NCBI GenBank assembly: GCA_030431975.1
Contig: JAUIHP010000015.1
Location: 1 to 64,000, forward strand
Origin: a bacterium
GTDB taxonomy: Bacteria > Eisenbacteria > RBG-16-71-46 > CAIMUX01
Length of the DNA: 64,000 nt
Direction of reading: 5' to 3'
Shown: positions 49,810 to 56,290 of the stretch, piece after piece
Layout of the letters: every line of letters begins with the position of its first letter
How positions within the stretch are numbered: position 1 is the first letter of the stretch
Notes under the pieces: generated by a model
What the model saw: only the letters and a program-made list of their open reading frames with translations
Databases searched by the model: none
What the model was told of the DNA's origin: nothing
Translations under genes and position numbers: made by a program

Positions 49810-50601
49810 CTACTGGTCGTCCACCTCATCGAGTGAACGTATCAGCTTCTCACTGAAGTCCGATTTGGGTCCAAAGTAGGACGCGAGGATCCCTTCCGCC
49901 CGGAGCTCGCCGCTACGATCCGTAGCTTCCAACTTGTTCCCATCGACGTCGAAGAAGGAAATCCGAACCCGGTCGCCGTCGGTCCGGTAGTAGACCGCGT
50001 CACCCTTCTTGACTCCGCGCTCTTCCAAAGACGCGAAGTCGGTCACGAACTCCGTTTCCAGTCGCTGATAGTCTTCTTCAGACAGGAGGTCGGCTTCGTA
50101 GGCGTGCTTGAGGTTTCGCTGCGTGGCCTTGAGATATCTTTCCCAGGAGGCATCCCGAAGGAGGGTCATGCGGATGACGCAGGGATCCGCCTGCAGAAGC
50201 ACTGCCCGAATCTGATCGCGCTCTTCGCGCTCCAACTCGTCATCGGCCGTACTCAGGATGGCAGCGACCTGTTCCGCGTCCGCGTCTGTCAGGAACGCAT
50301 CGACGGTGGCAACATCGAGTCCGAAGAATGTGACCTCGAAGAGCATGCTCATATGGGAGCTCGGCGACTGGCCGACACCGTTCATGATCTCTTCCGGCGA
50401 GAAGGCTGTCGCCCGGCCGGGAAGAATCAGCCCGAGGAAGAGACACATGATCGCCGCGGCAGCCATGCCGACTCTGAAGCCTGCACCGACTCCCGCGCCC
50501 GCACCGACTCCCGCATCCGCACCGACTCCCGCATCCGCACCGACTCGCGCGCCCGCGCGCGCTCCCGCTCCCCGCAACGTCAACACTCTCTCCACCCTCA
50601 T
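49810..50601 (-). CDS. Chalcone-isomerase-fold exported protein with repeat-expanded N-terminus
   Basis: 263 aa. ATG 50601 has an excellent GGGAGGAAG site 5-8 nt upstream. Residues about 10-44 are GAGARAGARV GADAGVG-type repeats encoded by five 18-bp units, placed before a normal signal core (MAAAAIMCLFLGLILPGRATA). The mature part fits the chalcone isomerase-like fold (SMLFEVTFFGLDVATVDAFL; CVIRMTLLRDASWERYLKATQ; DFASLEERGVKKGDAVYYRTDGDRVRISFFDVDGNKLE; ASYFGPKSDFSEKLIRSL). Bacterial relatives are mostly uncharacterised, and some bind fatty acids. It lies back-to-back with a type III polyketide synthase, 44 bp apart. True isomerase activity is not shown. Confidence 0.68.
   Translation of the reverse strand: MRVERVLTLRGAGARAGARVGADAGVGADAGVGAGAGVGAGFRVGMAAAAIMCLFLGLILPGRATAFSPEEIMNGVGQSPSSHMSMLFEVTFFGLDVATVDAFLTDADAEQVAAILSTADDELEREERDQIRAVLLQADPCVIRMTLLRDASWERYLKATQRNLKHAYEADLLSEEDYQRLETEFVTDFASLEERGVKKGDAVYYRTDGDRVRISFFDVDGNKLEATDRSGELRAEGILASYFGPKSDFSEKLIRSLDEVDDQ
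50483..50572. repeat. Five tandem 18-bp units
   Basis: Units of GCACCGACTCCCGCATCC (plus strand) start at 50483, 50501, 50519, 50537 and 50555, the last two diverged. They encode six-residue Gly/Ala/Val repeats in the chalcone-isomerase-like gene and at the same time lie 74-163 bp upstream of the type III PKS start. Confidence 0.9.
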
Positions 50602-50645
50602 GAATCTTCCTCCCGTGCGGGGGCCCCACACGATACGATCCCGGC

Positions 50646-51707
50646 ATGACGCCTCTTCCCAAGATTCTGTCGACGGCGACGGAGCTGCCTCCGTTCACCA
50701 AGTCCACGGACGAGATTCTAGAGGAGATGGAGCAACATCTGGTCGGTCAGGATGACCGTTTTCGACAAAAAGTGCTTCGGATCTTCAAGTACTCCCAAGT
50801 CGACCGCCGATACTCCATCCTTCCCGCCGACAAAGTGCTGGGTCGCCTTTCCTTCGAACAGCGAAACGATCTCTATTGTGAGGGCGCGAAGAAGCTTGCC
50901 GAAGATGTTTTGCGTAGTGCCTTGCAGAAGGGCAGCGTTCGGCCGGAGGACATTGACTTCATCATCACCGTAAGTTGCACGGGATTCATGATTCCGTCGG
51001 TGGACGCCTATCTGGTCAACCGACTGCGCCTGCGACACGATGTCGTTCGCCTTCCGGTCACCGAGATGGGTTGCGCCGCGGGAGTCTCGGGTATTATCTA
51101 CGCCAACGATTTCCTCCGAGCGCGCGGACGCGGGCTGGCCGCGGTTATCGCGGTCGAGTCTCCGATGTCGACGTTTCAGATCGGCGATTTCTCCATGGCC
51201 AACATGGTCAGCGCGGCCATCTTCGGAGACGGAGCGGCCTGTGCTCTGGTCGGATTCGACGCGGACCGGTTGGCGCCCGCAATCGTGGACACGTCGATGT
51301 ACCACTTCTACGACGAGACGGAGCTGATGGGTTTTCGTTTGCGAAACTCCGGCTTCGAGATGGTCCTGGACCCGGATGTCCCCGTTCGAATTCGCGACGA
51401 GTTTGAAAAGATCGTCCATCCCTTCCTCGAGCGGAACGAACTGACTGCTGCGGACATCGACCACCTCGTCTTTCATCCGGGAGGGAAGAAGATCATCGAT
51501 ATGGTCGAGTCTCTCTTTGGAGCTCTGGGAAAGAATCTCGACGAGACAAAGGGCGTTCTTCGTGACTTTGGAAACATGTCCAGCGCCACCGTCCTCTACG
51601 TGCTCGACCGGTTCCTACAGAAGCCGATCGATCGTGGGGATCACGGGCTCATGCTCAGTTTCGGTCCCGGCTTTTCCGCTCAGAGTGCGCTACTGCGGTG
51701 GGAGTGA
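50646..51707 (+). CDS. Type III polyketide synthase
   Basis: 353-aa chalcone/stilbene-synthase-like homodimeric ketosynthase that extends a CoA/ACP-bound starter with malonyl units and cyclises the chain. Catalytic triad C143 (VTEMGCAAGVSGI), H277 (VFHPGGKKI) and N310 (DFGNMSSATVLYVLD) is intact. VSCTGFMIPSVDAYLVNRL and the C-terminal GLMLSFGPGFSAQSALLRW are family signatures. It resembles long-chain alkylpyrone/alkylresorcinol synthases more than plant CHS; this is a judgement by eye. There is no Shine-Dalgarno site; TACGAT lies 6 bp before the ATG, so it may be leaderless. First gene of the PKS-FabZ-FabF-ACP operon, overlapping the next by 10 bp. Confidence 0.94.
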   Translation: MTPLPKILSTATELPPFTKSTDEILEEMEQHLVGQDDRFRQKVLRIFKYSQVDRRYSILPADKVLGRLSFEQRNDLYCEGAKKLAEDVLRSALQKGSVRPEDIDFIITVSCTGFMIPSVDAYLVNRLRLRHDVVRLPVTEMGCAAGVSGIIYANDFLRARGRGLAAVIAVESPMSTFQIGDFSMANMVSAAIFGDGAACALVGFDADRLAPAIVDTSMYHFYDETELMGFRLRNSGFEMVLDPDVPVRIRDEFEKIVHPFLERNELTAADIDHLVFHPGGKKIIDMVESLFGALGKNLDETKGVLRDFGNMSSATVLYVLDRFLQKPIDRGDHGLMLSFGPGFSAQSALLRWE

Positions 51708-52369
51708 CTCTCTGCGACAGAGTTCTGGAGTGGCTGCCCTACTCGGAACCGTTTCTGTTCGTCGATGGTTTTGACCACATTGACGAGAATGGGGCGTCCG
51801 GGCACTACACGTTCCGGCACGATCAATCCTTCTACCAGGGGCACTTTCCGGGAAACCCGGTGACCCCTGGAGTCATTCTGATCGAGACGATGGCCCAGAT
51901 TGGGCTGGTTGGCTTGGGCATGTATCTCGAACTGCTGCGACGCACGGGTAGAAGCGAGCCGAAGAAAAGCGAGTCACTACCTTCGACCGACAACAGCGTT
52001 GATGGGTCCGGTGGCGTAGATTACTCAGAATCTGTGAGAGAACTGCCGTCGCTTTCCCAGGCTCCTGGATTGGCCTTCACCGAATCGGAAGTCGCCTTTC
52101 TCCATCCCGTGCTGCCCGGCCAAACGGTGTTCGTTCGCTCCGAAAAGATTTACTTCCGACTCGGAAAACTAAAGTGCCGGGTCGAGATGTTCCTCCGTGA
52201 GGGATCCAAAAACACGGTTCGAGTCTGCAAAGGCCGGATGTCGGGAATGATCCTTCCGCCGCCACCCACCAATGACTTCCCCTCGAAGGAAGGAAGCACC
52301 TCAACGGAACAAGGCACCTCAACAGAAGAAGGCCTCTCGACGGAACAGGACCGCTCGACGGAATCATGA
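51698..52369 (+). CDS. FabZ-like 3-hydroxyacyl-ACP dehydratase
   Basis: 223-aa hot-dog fold dehydratase, GTG start. The catalytic segment FYQGHFPGNPVTPGVILIETMAQIG carries H49 and E63. FabZ is normally about 150 aa. This one has a polar insert of about 45 residues (SEPKKSESLPSTDNSVDGSGG...) after the central helix and a C-terminal tail of Ser-Thr-Glu repeats (STSTEQGTSTEEGLSTEQDR). C-terminal beta strands (LAFTESEVAFLHPVLPGQTVFVRSEKIYF) are present, so the enzyme appears complete. It is likely to dehydrate beta-hydroxyacyl chains on the operon's own ACP. Its stop overlaps the FabF ATG by 4 bp. Confidence 0.88.
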   Translation: MGVTLCDRVLEWLPYSEPFLFVDGFDHIDENGASGHYTFRHDQSFYQGHFPGNPVTPGVILIETMAQIGLVGLGMYLELLRRTGRSEPKKSESLPSTDNSVDGSGGVDYSESVRELPSLSQAPGLAFTESEVAFLHPVLPGQTVFVRSEKIYFRLGKLKCRVEMFLREGSKNTVRVCKGRMSGMILPPPPTNDFPSKEGSTSTEQGTSTEEGLSTEQDRSTES

Positions 52370-53643
52370 CGCGACGTGTCGTCATCACCGGAATGGGAGT
52401 CGTCGCTCCGAACGGAGTTGGACTTTCCGCATTCGAAACCGCCGTCCGCGCGGGGGAATCCGGTGTCCGATTCATCCAGGAACTGGCGGACCGAAACTTT
52501 GCCTGCCAACTCGGGGCGGTCCCGCCTCTCGAAGCGTCCCACCTTCAGGTGCTGACCACGCTCGAACGAAAGACGCTTGAGGCGAGCGGGATCATCTACG
52601 GACTGCTGGCCGCAGTCGAGGCCTGGTCGAATGCCGGCCTCGATGTTCCCGGGAACGAAGAGGACCCGGACTGGGAGAGTGGCTGCATCTTCGGCTCGGG
52701 CATCGCCGGCGCCGAAGTGATGCGGGATGCGACCTATCTCATCGACGAAGGCCGGGTCAAGCGACTGGGCAGCGGAGCCGTATCGCAGGTCATGGCCTCT
52801 GGAATCAGTGCCTACCTCGGGGGACGTTTCGGCCTTGGCAATCGTGTCAGCTCCAACGCTTCCGCCTGTGCCACCGGCACGGAAAGTCTGCTTCTGGCGG
52901 CGGAGCACATTCGGTCCGGGGCAGCAACCCGCATGATCTGCGGCGCGTGTGACAGTGGCGGGCCGTACGCATGGGGAGGCTTCGACGCGATGCGTGTCAC
53001 CAACCGAAGATCGAACGAAGCCCCGGAAGCTGCATCCAGACCCTTGAGTGCGACGGCGGCCGGGTTTGTTCCGGGTTGCGGAGCGGGTGCTCTGGTTTGC
53101 GAGGAACTGGAATCCGCGATCCAACGCGGTGCGACTATTCACGCCGAAGTCCTGGGCGGTGCAATCAACTCGGGAGGCCAACGGAAGGGCGGCAGCATGA
53201 CGGCGGCCAACAAAGAGGGGATCGTCCGTTGCATCCGTCACGCCGTCGAGAACGCCGGAATTCACCCCCGCGAGATCGATGCCATCTCCGGACACCTGAC
53301 GGCCACGCTCTTCGACCCGATCGAAATCGAACAGTGGTCCGTTGCACTCGAACGCTCCGGGTCCCAGTTCCCCTACGTCAACTCCCTCAAGTCGATGGTC
53401 GGGCACTGTCTGAGTGCTTCCGGAGCCATCGAAATCATCGCCGCCATCCTCCAAATCAAAGGTGAGTGGTTGCATGGATCGCTCAACTGCGAGAATCTGC
53501 ACCCGAAGATTGCGGAGTGCATCGATCCGGAGCGGGTCCCGCAAACATTTCGCAAACATGCGGTTCGTACGCTGGCCAAAAGCAGCTTCGGCTTCGGGGA
53601 TGTCAATACTTGTGCAATCCTCCGCCGTTACGATCCCGAGTGA
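52366..53643 (+). CDS. Beta-ketoacyl-ACP synthase, FabF-like
   Basis: 425-aa condensing enzyme. Triad C168 (SSNASACATGTESLL), H310 (ISGHLTATLFDPIEIEQW) and H347 with K342 (VNSLKSMVGHCLSASGAIE). The usual THGTGT motif is replaced by GHLTAT, a variant I associate with pathway-dedicated ketosynthases of flexirubin/dialkylresorcinol-type clusters in Bacteroidetes; that association is from memory. C-terminal AKSSFGFGDVNTCAILRRY is typical. It would elongate the acyl chain held on the ACP encoded next. Translationally coupled to the FabZ gene. Confidence 0.93.
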   Translation: MTRRVVITGMGVVAPNGVGLSAFETAVRAGESGVRFIQELADRNFACQLGAVPPLEASHLQVLTTLERKTLEASGIIYGLLAAVEAWSNAGLDVPGNEEDPDWESGCIFGSGIAGAEVMRDATYLIDEGRVKRLGSGAVSQVMASGISAYLGGRFGLGNRVSSNASACATGTESLLLAAEHIRSGAATRMICGACDSGGPYAWGGFDAMRVTNRRSNEAPEAASRPLSATAAGFVPGCGAGALVCEELESAIQRGATIHAEVLGGAINSGGQRKGGSMTAANKEGIVRCIRHAVENAGIHPREIDAISGHLTATLFDPIEIEQWSVALERSGSQFPYVNSLKSMVGHCLSASGAIEIIAAILQIKGEWLHGSLNCENLHPKIAECIDPERVPQTFRKHAVRTLAKSSFGFGDVNTCAILRRYDPE

Positions 53644-53652
53644 AAGGTCCAT

Positions 53653-53916
53653 GTGGCACCATCGCGTCCCGATATCATCGATCGTCTCCATCGCATCGTC
53701 GAACCGTACGTCGAAGATGAAGAGGCTTTGACCTCGGTCGACGAGGACACGAACCTTCTTGAAGACCTCAGTATCGACTCGATGAACCTTGTCGACATCA
53801 TCCTGGATGTGGAAGAGGAGTTCGGAATCGAGATCGATGACGAAGCGGCGGAACAGATGACGACAGTGGGCAGCGCGGTCGACATCATCGCGTCCCGCCT
53901 GGCAGCAGCCGACTAG
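53653..53916 (+). CDS. Acyl carrier protein
   Basis: 87-aa ACP starting at GTG 53653, 9 bp after the FabF stop. Four-helix carrier with the phosphopantetheine site Ser43 in DLSIDSMNLVDIILDVEEEFGIEIDDE. A dedicated carrier for the fatty-acyl branch feeding the type III PKS is the simplest reading. Last gene of its operon. Confidence 0.95.
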   Translation: MAPSRPDIIDRLHRIVEPYVEDEEALTSVDEDTNLLEDLSIDSMNLVDIILDVEEEFGIEIDDEAAEQMTTVGSAVDIIASRLAAAD

Positions 53917-53940
53917 TGGACCGATTCCTTGGTTACGATC

Positions 53941-53965
53941 CACTGCACTGCACTGCACTGCACTC
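53941..53965. repeat. CACTG pentanucleotide array between convergent genes
   Basis: Four perfect CACTG copies and a fifth ending CACTC, in the 65-bp gap between the ACP and methyltransferase stops. Confidence 0.85.
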
Positions 53966-53981
53966 CAGACCATGATTTGGC

Positions 53982-54857
53982 CTAGCCTACAGAGTTGCGA
54001 TCGGCTGAGGGCGGTTCACGGTCGAGCGGCAGAAGCACCTGATAGCGGAAGGCCCAGCGCCAGCGGACGCTCACCGAAGGCGTAAACCGCGATGACAGCT
54101 CCACAAGCTCCTCGTGACGGAAGCCCTTTCGTACGGAGAGGAGTCCGTCTTCACGGGCGATTCGCGGAATCCGAAAGGCGAAACAGAACAGTCTGAACAG
54201 GTGGTAAGCCCACGCGCTTCGATGCAGGTCATTGATCAGTACCGCCTTTGTCCCGGCACGACGGCAGACCTCGAGAAGTCCAAGAATCTGTTGATCCGTG
54301 AAGTGATGAAGGCAGAGATTGAAGGTCACGATGTCCGCGGAGGCGAGATCATCGGGGCCAAGATTCAGAATGTCCTGACACCGCCACTCGATCTCGGGCC
54401 AGTCTCGGCTTTGCTGCCTTGCATACTCGATCACGGCAGGGTTGGCGTCGAGGCCGACGAATTCCAGTGGCCTGCCGGCCTTCCGTCCCCAGGCGGCGAG
54501 GGCGCGGAGCCCGTCTCCACCTCCGCAACCGAGATCCCACACGACAAACGGCCGCTCTTCCTGACTCGCGCCTTGCGAGGCCGGCCCCGGCCCAGCATCT
54601 CGCGCGCCCGGCCCTGGCCCCGCATCTCGTGCACCCACACCTGGCCCCGCGTCTCGCGCACCCGGTCCCGGCCCCCGGTTCAAAGTCGCTACAAGTCGTC
54701 CGAAGCCGTCCGTGAGAACCCGGTTTCCACCCAGCCACCGATTGACCCGCTCGATGCTACGTAGACACCCGATCAGTTCCTCTCCCTCCATGGCGAAATC
54801 GTCGATGATTTCCGCCTCGTGGGAGCGCGTCGCGAAGTCAGGCAATCTCGTTTCCAT
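53982..54857 (-). CDS. Class I SAM-dependent methyltransferase
   Basis: 291 aa. The SAM motif I is VVWDLGCGGGDGLRALAAW, motif II region LEFVGLDANPAVIEYARQQS, post-II CQDILNLGPDDLASADIVTFNLCLHHFTD. Residues about 61-95 are a Gly/Pro/Ala/Arg repeat (GPGPGARDA-type, three 27-bp units) inserted just before motif I, not expected in the family. It overlaps the flavoprotein gene by 20 bp and converges on the PKS operon. Likely a tailoring methyltransferase for the polyketide, by analogy with type III PKS-methyltransferase-flavoprotein clusters for phenolic lipids. Confidence 0.85.
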   Translation of the reverse strand: METRLPDFATRSHEAEIIDDFAMEGEELIGCLRSIERVNRWLGGNRVLTDGFGRLVATLNRGPGPGARDAGPGVGARDAGPGPGARDAGPGPASQGASQEERPFVVWDLGCGGGDGLRALAAWGRKAGRPLEFVGLDANPAVIEYARQQSRDWPEIEWRCQDILNLGPDDLASADIVTFNLCLHHFTDQQILGLLEVCRRAGTKAVLINDLHRSAWAYHLFRLFCFAFRIPRIAREDGLLSVRKGFRHEELVELSSRFTPSVSVRWRWAFRYQVLLPLDREPPSADRNSVG

Positions 54858-55965
54858 GGGTTCTGCGGATGATGGGAGTCAGAAGATTGGGAACGCGTCG
54901 CAGGCCGGCGATGGCCGCTTCGGAAGAGAACGAGCGACAAAGAACCGGATGAAGCACGCGCCCCCAGGAAAGTCTCGAACCGAGTTCCTTCTTCCACGAT
55001 TGGGCGAACTGTGACTCCATTTCCGGCCGAAGGGTGACGCCGCGAAGGAACCGGTCGGCGGATTCGGCCGCGAGCTTGGCAGCATGAACGGCCATGGCCA
55101 TGCCGTTGCCGCAAACGGGCGGAATCATCCCGGCGGCATCTCCAATCATCAGGATGTGTTGGACCACGGGCTCCTTCGGTCGCAACGAAACGTTGGCAAT
55201 GGAAAGGTCCGAGTCCGGAACCCGACGCGACTTCTGAAGAAGCTCGTTCAACGCCGGATTCCGACGGAGAAGCTGACTCTCCAGTTGCGAGACTCCTCCC
55301 GCGCTTTGCAGGTCATCCTGCCTCACGAGATAGGCGACGTCGACCGTTCCGTCCTCGACTCGTACCGCGCCGGCGTATCCTCCGGGGAACGCGAAGAGGG
55401 CAACCAGATCTGCCGGGAATTCACCCTTCACGTAGAACTTGCCGGCAAAGAGTCCGCTCTTCTCGCGGACGAAGGCGCGGTCCAGCCGATGGTCCAAAGG
55501 CGCATGCCGCCCGTGGGCGCCGAGCACGACGCGGGCCTTCCACGACGATCCCTTCCGTGACGTCAACGTGGTCGCCATGTCTCCGTGGCGGGCCTCGGAC
55601 ACGGCCGTCTCCAAGTGTACGGTGACTCCACTCTGCAGTGCGAACTGGTAGAGCTTTCCATCGAGGGCATAGCGTCGAAGCCCGAAACCGCCGAGGGGGA
55701 GTGCGCTTTCCACCCAACTTCCGGAAGGCGCGTGAAGTCGAAAACGATCAACCGGGGAGACCGGCCATTCGGACAGGGAGATGCCGAGACGTTGGAAGTA
55801 GGGGCGAATCTCATTTGAGACATACTCGCCGCAAACCTTGTGGCGCGGGTATGACTTTCGCTCGAGCACGACGACGTCGTGGCCCTTCTGCGCGAGGTCG
55901 ATGGCTGCCGTCAAGCCGGCCAGGCCGCCGCCCACGATCGCAACGTCATGCGTCCGGGGAGACAT
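54838..55965 (-). CDS. FAD-dependent oxidoreductase, geranylgeranyl-reductase-like
   Basis: 375 aa. N-terminal FAD fold DVAIVGGGLAGLTAAIDLAQKGHDVVVLERKSYPRHKVCGEYVSNE, with the 'HKVCGEY' motif of the geranylgeranyl reductase/FixC-like group. VVLGAHGRHAPLDHRL and ILMIGDAAGMIPPVCGNGMAMAVHAAKLAAESADRFL are the second FAD signature. It could hydroxylate or reduce the lipid product of the adjacent PKS operon. It overlaps the GNAT remnant upstream (20 bp) and the methyltransferase downstream (20 bp). Confidence 0.9.
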   Translation of the reverse strand: MSPRTHDVAIVGGGLAGLTAAIDLAQKGHDVVVLERKSYPRHKVCGEYVSNEIRPYFQRLGISLSEWPVSPVDRFRLHAPSGSWVESALPLGGFGLRRYALDGKLYQFALQSGVTVHLETAVSEARHGDMATTLTSRKGSSWKARVVLGAHGRHAPLDHRLDRAFVREKSGLFAGKFYVKGEFPADLVALFAFPGGYAGAVRVEDGTVDVAYLVRQDDLQSAGGVSQLESQLLRRNPALNELLQKSRRVPDSDLSIANVSLRPKEPVVQHILMIGDAAGMIPPVCGNGMAMAVHAAKLAAESADRFLRGVTLRPEMESQFAQSWKKELGSRLSWGRVLHPVLCRSFSSEAAIAGLRRVPNLLTPIIRRTHGNEIA

Positions 55966-56245
55966 CTGTCCCAGAACGCCTCATGTCGAGGACGTGGGTG
56001 GCGGTATCACTTTCTGAGAGACGAAAGCCAAGCCGTTCATAGAAGGAACCGGCGTCCTTCGTTCTCAGCCGAACTTCCGTGAAGGTTTGTGGAGCATCAT
56101 GGAAGCAGTTCTGCCCGGACTCCCAGTCCTGGACGAGCCGGGCGGCGAAGGAAAACCCCTCCGCCGTACCGGCGTCGACGAGAGCCCGAATCTCGGTGGG
56201 AAGCGTGGTCAGTCGCCGAATCTCGATCCTGCCGACGCTCATCAT
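55946..56245 (-). pseudogene. GNAT acetyltransferase remnant with internal deletion
   Basis: 99 residues from ATG 56245 (GGAG 7 nt upstream). The N-terminal part (IEIRRLTTLPTEIRALVDAGTAEGFSFAARLVQDWESGQNCF) matches the start of a GNAT subfamily. It jumps directly to the C-terminal end (EVRLRTKDAGSFYERLGFRLSESDTATHVLDM). The central acetyl-CoA-binding block (R/Q-x-x-G-x-G/A), about 80 residues in intact relatives, is missing, apparently in frame. It is therefore probably non-catalytic. Still embedded in a helicase-flavoprotein-methyltransferase gene string. Confidence 0.65.
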
Positions 56246-56290
56246 CTCTGCTCCAGTCTGGAGCATTCACGAAGGTCTATCGTGAATGAT

